Positions 28,684 to 37,364 of a DNA stretch of 64,000 nt are shown here, one piece after another. Each line of letters begins with the position of its first letter. The first letter of the stretch is position 1. Source of the DNA: an uncultured Actinomycetes bacterium (GTDB lineage: Bacteria > Actinomycetota > Coriobacteriia > Coriobacteriales > Atopobiaceae); NCBI GenBank assembly GCA_900314645.1, contig OMWB01000003.1:173000-236999 (forward strand), written 5' to 3'. The position numbers and the translations under genes were made by a program. A model generated the notes under the pieces. The model was not told the DNA's origin and did no database searches. It saw only the letters and a program-made list of their open reading frames with translations.

Positions 28684-29495
28684 TGGCAGAGGCGACACCC
28701 ATCATCCACCTCGATGACATCTCCGTCATCTTCCGTACCCGTACGGGCTCCATCTTCCATCCCAATCTGGTGACGGCCGTGAATCACCTGACGCTCAAGC
28801 TCATGCCAGGCGAGACCATCGGCATCGTGGGCGAGTCTGGCTGCGGCAAGTCCACCACGGCAAACGTCATGTGCGGCCTGCAGTCTCCCACGGAGGGGCA
28901 CGTCTACTTCAAGGGGGAGGACGTCACCAAGCGTACGGCTGACCTGCGCAAGAAGATCGGCCGCGTCGTCTCGGTGGTCTTCCAGAACCCCGCAACCGCA
29001 CTGAACCCGCGCATGGCCGTTCACGACCAGCTCATCGACCCGCTCGTCGTCCACAAGGTGGGCACCGAGGAGGAGCGCGAGGCACGCGTGCGCGAGCTGT
29101 TCGGACTCGTCGGTCTGCCGAGCTCTGCCATGTGGGTACTGCCTGGTCAGCTTTCCGGTGGCCAGCGCCAGCGCGTGGCTATCGCCCGTGCGCTCTCGCT
29201 CAACCCGGATGTGATCATCGCCGACGAGCCGACCTCGGCCCTCGACGTCTCGGTGCGCGCGCAGATCCTCAACCTGCTCACCGACCTGAAGGCTGAGCTG
29301 GGCCTGGCCATGGTGTTCATCAGCCACGACATCCAGACGGAGCGCTACATCTCCGACCGAATCGTGGTCATGAATCACGGCCAGATCATGGAGGAAGGCA
29401 CCGCCGAGCAAGTGTTCAACGATCCTCACGACGACTACACCAAGCTGCTGCTGGGTGCCGCACCCTCACTGCTGCACCCCAAGCTGGGAGAGTAG
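28683..29495 (+). CDS. ABC transporter ATPase, DppF-like (SatD/SiaI-type)
   Basis: 270-residue second ATPase with all motifs: Walker A GESGCGKSTT, Q-loop VFQNPATALNP, signature LSGGQRQR, Walker B VIIADEPTSALD and the H-loop ISHD. It is short because it lacks the C-terminal Cys-containing peptide-transporter extension, as in the SatD/SiaI type. Its ATG shares one base with the preceding TAA. Last gene before the structured repeat pair. Confidence 0.92.
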   Translation: MAEATPIIHLDDISVIFRTRTGSIFHPNLVTAVNHLTLKLMPGETIGIVGESGCGKSTTANVMCGLQSPTEGHVYFKGEDVTKRTADLRKKIGRVVSVVFQNPATALNPRMAVHDQLIDPLVVHKVGTEEEREARVRELFGLVGLPSSAMWVLPGQLSGGQRQRVAIARALSLNPDVIIADEPTSALDVSVRAQILNLLTDLKAELGLAMVFISHDIQTERYISDRIVVMNHGQIMEEGTAEQVFNDPHDDYTKLLLGAAPSLLHPKLGE

Positions 29496-29513
29496 TAACC
29501 AGTCGTGAGGGCT

Positions 29514-29630
29514 GGGCATGGCACAAGGTCGCCTGCTCACACAGTCCTCGGCTCAGGTGGACGCTCGGCGCAAAGGACGCGCCGGCGCCACCTGGCCTGC
29601 GGAACTCGCATTCGACCTTGTGCCATGCCC
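29514..29630 (+). repeat. Structured repeat, copy 1 (plus orientation)
   Basis: A 117-bp element closed by perfect 18-bp terminal inverted repeats, GGGCATGGCACAAGGTCG and its complement (29613-29630). Inside, conserved strands flank a second stem CAGGTGG/CCACCTG and a third stem CGGCGC/GCGCCG that presents the loop AAAGGAC. Compared with copy 2, the loop and flanking strands are nearly identical, but the outer half of stem 1, and stems 2 and 3, differ while keeping base pairing. This pattern points to selection on structure (RNA or single-stranded DNA). No coding sequence inside. Confidence 0.88.
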
Positions 29631-29667
29631 CTCTATCACGCCTGCCATGACAAACGCATCGACCTAG

Positions 29668-29790
29668 AGGCCAAGAACAAAGGTCGAATGCGAGTTCCGC
29701 AGGCCAGCTTCGGGCCGTCGAGCGTCCTTTGCTCGACGAGCGCGAGCTGTGCCGAGGACTGTCTGAGCAGGCGACCTTTGTTCTTGGCCT
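29668..29790 (-). repeat. Structured repeat, copy 2 (minus orientation)
   Basis: A 123-bp element facing copy 1, separated by 37 bp. Its terminal repeats are 19 bp, AGGCCAAGAACAAAGGTCG and its complement (29772-29790). Read on the minus strand it has stem 2 CAGCT/AGCTG and stem 3 CGTCGAGC/GCTCGACG with the same loop AAAGGAC. It ends 31 bases before the esterase start, so it forms part of that gene's upstream region and could affect its expression. Confidence 0.88.
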
Positions 29791-29821
29791 CACCAGTGGC
29801 GATACGATTACTGGAGTACCT

Positions 29822-31417
29822 ATGACGTTTGAAGAGATTGAGGCGCTGTCTGACTACCATGGGTTGACGCCGCTGCCGGAGGACTTCGATGCGTTCTGGG
29901 AAGAGCGCATGGCCGAGGCTGATGCGGTGCCGCTCGAGTGGGAGGTCGTGCAGGCGCACGAGGTGCCTTCGTTTGATACGTGCGAGTACCTTGACCTGTG
30001 GTTTGTTGGTATGGGCGGGGCTCGCATCTATGCCAAGTACGTGCGTCCCACATTGCCCGGGCCGCTGCCGCTGGTGCTGCAGTTCCATGGGTATCCAGGG
30101 GCTTCGCGGTCTTTCTTTGAGCAGTCCTCGTTTGCGGGAATGGGCTGCGCGCTCATCGCGATGGATAACCCTGGCCAGGGTGGTCTGAGCGAGGACGTCG
30201 GAGGATTCAAGGGCACCACGGTAGCCGGCCATCTGGTGGCGGGCGTCGATGGCGAGCCCAAGGATCTCTATTACGTGCGACTGTATCAAGACGTTCGCAT
30301 CCTCTGCCGCATCGTGCGAGCGATGGGGGAGCAAGGGCTCTTTGACCTCTCACGCATCTACGTGAATGGTGCGTCGCAAGGTGGTGGCATGGGCATTGCC
30401 TGTTGCGCACTCAACAACGACCTCATTGCCAAGGCGTGCATCCTCTACCCCTTCCTCTCGGATTACCGCAAGGTGTACGAGCTTGGCGCGGACGAGATTG
30501 CCTACGAGGGCATTCGCTATTACGCGCGTTGGTTCGACCCAGACGGAACGCGGGAGGACGAGTGGTTTGGCAAGCTTGCCTACGTGGAGACCAATCACTT
30601 TGCGCACTTGGTGAAGTGCCCGGTGCTCTTTGGCACCGGTCTTGCCGACACGGTCTGCCCTCCCGAGACGCAGTGCGCTGTGTACAACGACCTGTCCTGC
30701 GAGAAGCAACGCCTGCTCTATCCGGGATTTGGCCACGAGGAGATTCAGGAGTTCGACGACCAGATCCTCGCGTTCCTTGGAGAAGGGGACGTTGCTGAGG
30801 GCGAGCCTTCCTACCTAGGCAATACTTACGCCCGCTATGAGGAGCTCCAGGAAGAGGCATCAGATGGCTCCGTGCTGACGATGCGCTACGTGGCGCCGGC
30901 CACGCCGGGGCGCCATCCGCTCATCCTCATGTTCCACGACCTTGGCCGTCCGGGACGCGGGTGGCACCATCTGACGCGCTACGTGGCCGCGGGGTTCTCC
31001 GTGCTGCAGCTTGAGAATCGTGCGGATGCGTCGGTTGAGACGTTTGGCCGCTCCGTGCTTGACGCGTCTGTGGCGTATGAAGTTGCGACGCGTCTTCCCG
31101 ATGTTGACCCAGAGCGCATCGTGCCGTTTGGCGAGGGCTACGGCGCTGCCTTGGCAATCGAGACCGCTGCTCGCATGCCGGCGTGGCGACTCGTTGCCCT
31201 CAATCCGTTCCCGGCAGAGGGTCTTATAGGGCAGGGTAAGTTCGTAACTTGTCCCACGCTCCTCGGTACGTCCCTTATGGACACGGTGGCTGACCCCGCG
31301 GCTCAGATGGCGCTGGTGCCGCAGTTCACAGACCTCGTCCACAAGCGCTATCCAAAGTACATTCACGAGCGCATCAACGCGTTCGAGAACGAGTTTCTGA
31401 GCTTCCTGAAAGCGTAG
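29822..31417 (+). CDS. Tandem AXE1-type (acetyl-xylan/cephalosporin-C) esterase, second domain degenerate
   Basis: A 531-residue cytoplasmic-looking protein (no signal peptide). The first half, about 1-320, is a full AXE1-family esterase: FHGYPGASRSFF oxyanion region, DNPGQGG, nucleophile Ser185 in GASQGGGMG, Asp276 in GLADTVCP and His305 in GFGHEE. The second half, about 336-531, repeats the fold (LILMFHDLGRPGRGW, 'LLGTSLMDTVADP') but has GEGYG at about 437 where the Ser motif belongs, so it is probably inactive. The ATG at 29822 is preferred; the upstream frame runs into copy 2 of the repeat. Beside nanA it may remove O-acetyl groups from sialic acids after import. This is inference; other acetylated sugars are possible. 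Confidence 0.8.
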   Translation: MTFEEIEALSDYHGLTPLPEDFDAFWEERMAEADAVPLEWEVVQAHEVPSFDTCEYLDLWFVGMGGARIYAKYVRPTLPGPLPLVLQFHGYPGASRSFFEQSSFAGMGCALIAMDNPGQGGLSEDVGGFKGTTVAGHLVAGVDGEPKDLYYVRLYQDVRILCRIVRAMGEQGLFDLSRIYVNGASQGGGMGIACCALNNDLIAKACILYPFLSDYRKVYELGADEIAYEGIRYYARWFDPDGTREDEWFGKLAYVETNHFAHLVKCPVLFGTGLADTVCPPETQCAVYNDLSCEKQRLLYPGFGHEEIQEFDDQILAFLGEGDVAEGEPSYLGNTYARYEELQEEASDGSVLTMRYVAPATPGRHPLILMFHDLGRPGRGWHHLTRYVAAGFSVLQLENRADASVETFGRSVLDASVAYEVATRLPDVDPERIVPFGEGYGAALAIETAARMPAWRLVALNPFPAEGLIGQGKFVTCPTLLGTSLMDTVADPAAQMALVPQFTDLVHKRYPKYIHERINAFENEFLSFLKA

Positions 31418-31432
31418 AAGAAAGGATTTGCC

Positions 31433-32353
31433 ATGTCTGACCTCAAGATTCGCGGCGTTGTGCCTCCCGTGGTCGTCCCCGACACCCCCGATCACGAGCT
31501 CGACGTTCCGTCGTTCGAGCGTCTCATCAACTACATGATCGAAGCTGGCGTTGACGGCCTCTTCTTCCTGGGCTCCTCTGGCGAGGTGGTCTTCTCCACC
31601 GACGAGCGCCGTGACCAGGTGGTGCGTGAGGCTGTGCGCATCGTTGACCATCGCGTGCCCGTGTTGGTGGGCATCATTGACACTGAGACCGAGCGTGTCA
31701 TCGAGCACGGCAAGCGTGCCCTCGCGCTTGGCGCAGACGCGCTGGTCGCCACCGCGCCGTTCTACGCCCTGGGTGGCCCGGTAGAGGTTGAGGAGCACTT
31801 CCGCTGCCTGCATGAGGCGCTCGATGCCCCGATCTTCGCCTACGACATTCCCGTGTGCGTCCACACCAAGCTGGGCTGGAAGATGCTGGCCAAGCTCGGC
31901 GCCGAGGGCGTGCTGGCTGGCGTCAAGGACTCCTCTGGTGACGACATCAGCTTCCGCTACCTCTGCCAGGAGAACGAGAAGCTCGGTCACCCGCTGCAGC
32001 TGCTGACCGGCCATGAGATCGTGGTCGACGGTGCGTATCTCTCTGGCGCCGACGGCTCCGTTCCGGGACTTGCCAACGTGGAGCCCACGGGCTACGTGCG
32101 CATGTGGAAGGCCGCTGAGGCGGGCGACTGGGCAACGGTCAAGGCCGAGCAGGACAAGCTCAACGAGCTGAGCCATATCTTTGACGTGACCACTGGCGTA
32201 ACAGGCTATGCTGGTGGTGTGGGCGCCTTCAAGACGGCTCTGTGGCTTATGGGCATCTTTGACTCCAACACCATGCCGCGTCCGGTCAAGGCTCTTGAGG
32301 GCGAGAACGTGGAGGCTATCGCCAAGGTTCTGCGCGATTGCGGCCTGCTGTAA
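31433..32353 (+). CDS. nanA: N-acetylneuraminate lyase-like, DapA/NanA family
   Basis: 306-residue class-I aldolase TIM barrel. Visible: FFLGSSGEVVFST substrate loop, Tyr137 in FAYDIPV, and Schiff-base Lys165 in GVKDSSGD, positions close to those of NanA. It would split N-acetylneuraminate into N-acetylmannosamine and pyruvate. The family also includes dihydrodipicolinate synthase and sugar-acid aldolases, so context decides: it is followed by a ROK kinase and NanE. Starts 15 bases after the esterase stop behind AGAAAGGA. Confidence 0.75.
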   Translation: MSDLKIRGVVPPVVVPDTPDHELDVPSFERLINYMIEAGVDGLFFLGSSGEVVFSTDERRDQVVREAVRIVDHRVPVLVGIIDTETERVIEHGKRALALGADALVATAPFYALGGPVEVEEHFRCLHEALDAPIFAYDIPVCVHTKLGWKMLAKLGAEGVLAGVKDSSGDDISFRYLCQENEKLGHPLQLLTGHEIVVDGAYLSGADGSVPGLANVEPTGYVRMWKAAEAGDWATVKAEQDKLNELSHIFDVTTGVTGYAGGVGAFKTALWLMGIFDSNTMPRPVKALEGENVEAIAKVLRDCGLL

Positions 32354-32362
32354 TTGTTGCGA

Positions 32363-32395
32363 GCCACCGTCGGTGGCACCCCTGGGACAGGGGGT
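32363..32395 (+). other. Intergenic hairpins between nanA and nanK
   Basis: GCCACC-GTC-GGTGGC (32363-32377) followed directly by ACCCC...GGGGT (32378-32395). Two small stems in the 77-bp gap. No T tract, so they more likely affect mRNA processing or stability than termination. Confidence 0.4.
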
Positions 32396-32430
32396 TCAGA
32401 CCGAAGGTGGCCGAGAGGAAAGGAGCCAGT

Positions 32431-33387
32431 ATGGCAACCTACATTGGCGTTGATGTGGGCGGCACCAAGATCGCGTGCGGTCTTGTAAAGGTCGGTGAGG
32501 GAAAGACCCCCAAGGTGAGCTCGGTCTCAAAGGTTCCCACCGACGCGCTGCGCGGTGGCGAGCACGTGCTCGCCACGGTGATTGAGCAGGTTAAGGCTGC
32601 CATGGATCGTGCGGACGAGGCTCCGCTGGGCGTGGGCATCTCTTCTGCGGGCGTGGTCAATCCCAAGACGGGCGACATCACGTTTGCCAACGAGCTCATG
32701 CCGGGGTGGGGTGGCACCCACCTGGCCGCTGAGGTGACCGCAGCCACGGGCCTGCCCTGCCGCGTGCTCAATGACGTACATGCGCATGCCTTGGGCGAGG
32801 CGCGCTGGGGTGGCGGCAAGGGTCTGCCAAGTGTCCTTGTCGTGGCCGTAGGAACGGGCATCGGCGGTGCCTATGTTGAGGACGGCGCCATCATGCTGGG
32901 AAGCCACAACGAGGCGGGCCACATTGGCCACGTCGCGTGTATCGCGGCTGCAGGAGTCCGGTGCGGTTGCGGCGCCACGGGTCATCTTGAGCCGGTGGCC
33001 TCGGGTCCGGGCATCATCGCCGAGTACGTGCGCCTGGGCGGTGACGCGATGCTTCCTGATGGAACCCCAATGCACGGCGCAGAGATCGATCGCCGTGCCG
33101 CTGAGGGTGACGAGGCGGCGAAGGCCGCGGAGCGTCGCGCAGGCCTTGCCTTGGGCGAGGTGCTTGGCTCCATGTGCAACATGTTCGACCCGGCAGCCAT
33201 CATTCTGTCTGGCTCGGTCGTCAAGTGTGGGCCCGACTGGTCCGAGGCTTTGGGCCAGGGCTTCCTCGAGCAGGCCATGCCGCCCGTGCAGGACACGCCG
33301 CTCGTCGACGGCACGCTCGGTGACGACGCGCCGCTCATTGGCGCGGTCGAGAACATACTTGCCTCCGCGTACCGCAAGCTTCGCTAG
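32431..33387 (+). CDS. nanK: ROK-family sugar kinase, probably N-acetylmannosamine kinase
   Basis: 318 residues. The ATP-binding motif GVDVGGTKIACGLV begins at residue 5; the substrate region NDVHAHALGEARWGGGKG with VAVGTGIGGAYV follows; the ROK zinc motif EAGHIGH...CGCGATGHLE is present, with His in place of the last usual Cys of CxCGxxGC. The ATG at 32431 sits behind GAAAGGAG; the longer upstream frame lacks a site. Beside nanE and nanA it is best read as ManNAc kinase. A glucokinase is the alternative. Confidence 0.78.
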   Translation: MATYIGVDVGGTKIACGLVKVGEGKTPKVSSVSKVPTDALRGGEHVLATVIEQVKAAMDRADEAPLGVGISSAGVVNPKTGDITFANELMPGWGGTHLAAEVTAATGLPCRVLNDVHAHALGEARWGGGKGLPSVLVVAVGTGIGGAYVEDGAIMLGSHNEAGHIGHVACIAAAGVRCGCGATGHLEPVASGPGIIAEYVRLGGDAMLPDGTPMHGAEIDRRAAEGDEAAKAAERRAGLALGEVLGSMCNMFDPAAIILSGSVVKCGPDWSEALGQGFLEQAMPPVQDTPLVDGTLGDDAPLIGAVENILASAYRKLR

Positions 33388-33389
33388 AC

Positions 33390-33416
33390 GCAAGCCGGGG
33401 CCTGTCCCCGGCTTGC
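33390..33416 (+). other. Hairpin between nanK and nanE
   Basis: Perfect 11-bp stem GCAAGCCGGGG / CCCCGGCTTGC with a 5-base loop. It occupies most of the 53-bp gap and lacks a T run, so it may modulate read-through or protect mRNA. Confidence 0.55.
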
Positions 33417-33440
33417 CACTCTTCGAGAAAGGAACGACCC

Positions 33441-34124
33441 ATGCATCCGGTAATCCAGGCAATCAAGGGAAAGCTCATCGTGTCGGTGCAGGCCTATCCC
33501 GGAGAGCCCCTGCGCACGCCTGAGGTCATGGCGTTGATGTCGCGAGCCTGCGAGCTGGGCGGTGCCGCCGCCATCCGCTGCCAGGGCCTTTCAGACATCT
33601 CGGCCATCAAGGGCCGCGTGGACATTCCCGTCATCGGCCTTTGGAAGGAAGGTCACGAGGGCGTTTACATCACGCCCACGCTGCGTCACGCGCTTGCCGT
33701 GGTGAACGCCGGTGCCGACGTGGTGGCGATTGACGCCACCGATCGTCCCCGCCCCGACGGCCGAACCTTCGCGGAGACTGTTGCAGCCCTTCGCGAGCGC
33801 GCCGAGACCCTCGTCATGGCCGACTGCATGACCATCGACGACATCAGGAATGCCGTGGCTTGCGGTTGTGACCTCGTCTCCACCACGCTGAGCCACAACA
33901 AGCCGGCCATCGAGACCACGCTTGAAGAAGGCCCCGACGTGGCGCTGCTCGCTCAGGCTACGGCTGAGTTCCCCGACGTGCCCATCATCTGCGAGGGGCA
34001 TGTCCACACGCCGGCTGACGCCAAGGCCGCCATCGACGCCGGCGCATGGGCCGTGGTGGTTGGCACGGCCATCACGCACCCGACGAGCCTCACCAGCTGG
34101 TTCTGCGCAGCCATCGAGGAATAG
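33441..34124 (+). CDS. nanE: N-acetylmannosamine-6-phosphate 2-epimerase
   Basis: 227-residue TIM barrel of the NanE family. Motifs: KGKLIVSVQAYPGEPL, RCQGLSDISAIK, PVIGLWKEGHEG, the DATDRPRPDG loop, VMADCMTIDD, and CEGHVHTPADA, and AVVVGTAITHP. It converts ManNAc-6-P to GlcNAc-6-P, which NagA and NagB (not in the window) would pass to glycolysis. This is the most diagnostic gene of the sialic-acid locus. Follows a ribosome site GAAAGGA. Confidence 0.95.
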   Translation: MHPVIQAIKGKLIVSVQAYPGEPLRTPEVMALMSRACELGGAAAIRCQGLSDISAIKGRVDIPVIGLWKEGHEGVYITPTLRHALAVVNAGADVVAIDATDRPRPDGRTFAETVAALRERAETLVMADCMTIDDIRNAVACGCDLVSTTLSHNKPAIETTLEEGPDVALLAQATAEFPDVPIICEGHVHTPADAKAAIDAGAWAVVVGTAITHPTSLTSWFCAAIEE

Positions 34125-34146
34125 CGCTGCTCGTTCATTCACCTTA

Positions 34147-34193
34147 TGAGTCAGGCACCGAAATTGCAGCACGCAACTTCGGTGCCTGACTCA
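34147..34193. terminator. Long hairpin after nanE
   Basis: 21-bp arms 34147-34167 and 34173-34193 with one mismatch and a 5-base loop, starting TGAGTCAGGCACCGAA. It stands 22 bases after the nanE stop and about 60 before rapZ. It has no clear T run on the plus strand (CTAATTG follows). It could act as a terminator or be a dispersed palindrome. Confidence 0.6.
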
Positions 34194-34252
34194 CTAATTG
34201 TGTGAGAAATGGCATATTCTAGTGGCAGGGCCGCGGAATCGAGAGGGGCACC

Positions 34253-35176
34253 ATGACCGAGAATAGCCAAGGCGTGCATGCGCAAGATGCTTTGCCGGAG
34301 GCGCCTGACGTCATCGTCATCACGGGCATGTCCGGAGCAGGTCGCACCGAGGCGATGCACACCTTTGAGGACCTCGGGTACTTCGTCATCGACAACCTTC
34401 CCCCGAGCCTCATCCTAGACGTGGCGCGCATGAGCGGCCTGAGGGACGGTGTGGGCAGGCATCTGGCCGTGGTCTGCGACCTGCGCACGCAGGGCCATCG
34501 GTTTGGCGAGCTGGCCGAGGCCCTTGACGAGCTCTCTGCCCACGAGTTCACCTATGGCGTGGTGTATCTCGAGGCCTCCGATGAGACGCTGCGTCGCCGC
34601 TATGCCTTGGCTCGTCGCCCGCATCCCATCGCCAAGGAGGGGGAGACCACGCTCGATGCCGTCCGCCGCGAGCGTATGCTGCTCCACGACATCCGCGAAC
34701 GGGCAACGCTCGTCATCGACACCACGGACCTTACGACGAAGGATTTGCGCTCTCGTCTGCGGAATGCCTTCACGCAGCTCTCCGATCAGCAGCTCATGGA
34801 GGTGCACGTCTTCTCGTTTGGCTTCAAGTACGGCATGCCCGAGGAGGCCGACCTCATCATCGATGTGCGCTTCCTGCCCAATCCATACTGGGATCCGGAG
34901 ATGCGTCATCTTACGGGCAAAGACGAGCTTGTCCACAACTTCGTGCTCGGTCATCCGCAGACGCAGGCCTTCTTGGAGGTTTGGCGACAGATGCTCGACA
35001 CCGTGATGCCTGGCTACGTTGCCGAGGGCAAGAGCCGCCTTTCCATCGGCGTGGGCTGCTCGGGTGGCCAACACCGCAGCGTGGCGCTTGCGGACGAGAC
35101 GGCCATCTATCTGGCCAGTGCCGGATACCACGTGGTCTCGAGCCATCGCGACCTGTATCGCGCAGAGCACGCATAG
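34253..35176 (+). CDS. rapZ: RapZ/YvcJ-family nucleotide-binding protein
   Basis: 307 residues. The P-loop is GMSGAGRTEAM, with Arg in place of the usual Walker Lys, a change I recall from other actinobacterial homologues. DLGYFVIDNLPPSL follows; the C-terminal conserved block has FGFKYGMPEEADLIIDVRFLPNPYW, and GVGCSGGQHRSVALA near the end. In enterobacteria RapZ guides RNase E to small RNAs controlling amino-sugar synthesis; in Gram-positives its role is less clear. It is followed by whiA; the yvcK gene often found between them is missing. Confidence 0.95.
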   Translation: MTENSQGVHAQDALPEAPDVIVITGMSGAGRTEAMHTFEDLGYFVIDNLPPSLILDVARMSGLRDGVGRHLAVVCDLRTQGHRFGELAEALDELSAHEFTYGVVYLEASDETLRRRYALARRPHPIAKEGETTLDAVRRERMLLHDIRERATLVIDTTDLTTKDLRSRLRNAFTQLSDQQLMEVHVFSFGFKYGMPEEADLIIDVRFLPNPYWDPEMRHLTGKDELVHNFVLGHPQTQAFLEVWRQMLDTVMPGYVAEGKSRLSIGVGCSGGQHRSVALADETAIYLASAGYHVVSSHRDLYRAEHA

Positions 35177-35185
35177 GAACATACG

Positions 35186-36127
35186 GTGGCAACGTTCACG
35201 GCCCAGGTAAAAGACGAGCTCTCCCGCGTTGAGGGGGAGTGCCCGCAGTGCAAGTATGCCCAGCTCTCCGCCATCGTCCGCATCTGCGGGACGCTGTCGT
35301 TTCGCGGTTCGGGACACTATTCGGTTCACATCTCAACCGAGACCGGCGCCGTTGCGCGCACCATGATCAAGCTTACGCATGAGCTTTTCGACCTCGACAC
35401 GTCGCTTACCGTTCGCCAGTCGGTGCTGCATAAGACGCGTAACTATCTCATCGAGATAGGGGAGCAGGAACAGCTTGAGGAGGACCTCATGCGGCTGGGT
35501 ATCTTGGTGCCCGGAATGGGCCTTGCGCGTGGGGTTCCTGCCCACCTGCTCGACCAGGAGTGCTGCAGACGATCGTTCTTGCGTGGAGCCTTCATGGCGG
35601 GAGGCTTCATAGCCGACCCTCGCCGTGACTTCCACCTTGAGATAGCGGTCACGGGCGAACAGCTCGCGCAGGACCTTGTGGAGCTGCTTGCCGGGTTCGA
35701 CGTCCATGCGCGCCTCAACCATCGTCGGGGCTCTTATGCGGTCTACGTCAAGAGCTTCGAGGGCGTGGTCTCTACGTTGCGTGCCATGGGCGGCGCGCTC
35801 TCAGCGCGTGCCGTCGACGTGGTCCGCCGCGTGAAGCGCGACAAGAACAACGCCAACCGTCAGACCAACGCTGACATGGCAAATCTCCGTCGAACGACAG
35901 ATGCCGCAGGAAGCCAGATGCTGTTGGTGGAAAAGGTGCGATCCCTGCCCGAGTACCGTTCGCTCTCGCCAGCGCTGCGCGAGTTCTGTACGCTGCGCAC
36001 GCAGAATCCCGAGCTCTCACTTGCGCAGCTTGGGGAGTTGTGCGACCCTCCAGCGTCGAAGTCGGCCATGTATCACCGCGTATTGCGATTGCAGACGCTT
36101 CTGGCCGACCACGAAGAGAGGCAGTAG
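35186..36127 (+). CDS. whiA: WhiA-family DNA-binding regulator
   Basis: 313 residues with GTG start behind AGGAAC. The N-terminal two-thirds is a LAGLIDADG-like fold (CCRRSFLRGAFMAGGFIADPRRDFHLEI) without nuclease activity in known members; the C-terminal third is a helix-turn-helix (LREFCTLRTQNPELSLAQLGELCDPPASKSAMYHRVLR, split here as LSLAQLGELC and SKSAMYHR). WhiA controls sporulation-septation in Streptomyces and cell division/ growth in others. Nine bases after rapZ. Confidence 0.95.
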   Translation: MATFTAQVKDELSRVEGECPQCKYAQLSAIVRICGTLSFRGSGHYSVHISTETGAVARTMIKLTHELFDLDTSLTVRQSVLHKTRNYLIEIGEQEQLEEDLMRLGILVPGMGLARGVPAHLLDQECCRRSFLRGAFMAGGFIADPRRDFHLEIAVTGEQLAQDLVELLAGFDVHARLNHRRGSYAVYVKSFEGVVSTLRAMGGALSARAVDVVRRVKRDKNNANRQTNADMANLRRTTDAAGSQMLLVEKVRSLPEYRSLSPALREFCTLRTQNPELSLAQLGELCDPPASKSAMYHRVLRLQTLLADHEERQ

Positions 36128-36297
36128 GTGTCACGCACTTTGTGCAAACGTCGCATGGCTGGTACCCGTCATGCCGAATATCGACCACTTAGCGATGCGT
36201 TACCAATCATTCCGCAATTGGCGGTAAACTGACATAGGTTGTGTTTCTGGCTAGCCGTGGGGAGTGGCCCCAGGGCGGCCTCACGAAAGGAGACAGC

Positions 36298-37285
<988 letters not shown>

Positions 37286-37313
37286 TATCAAGGCCGCATA
37301 AGACCGTCTAGGG

Positions 37314-37342
37314 CGCGGCCGTGGCCTATGGCCACGGCCGCG
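37314..37342 (+). other. Hairpin between gap and pgk
   Basis: 13-bp perfect GC stem CGCGGCCGTGGCC / GGCCACGGCCGCG with a 3-base TAT loop. No T run follows (TGCCTTATG). Probably a processing or mRNA-stability hairpin within the glycolytic operon. Confidence 0.6.
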
Positions 37343-37364
37343 TGCCTTATGAGAGAGGAGCATC

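Noticed and set aside
29496..29821. A small open frame (29505-29825 region) across the structured repeats
   Set aside because: It runs through both inverted elements, changes composition, and lacks a ribosome site; the sequence is explained by the repeat structure.
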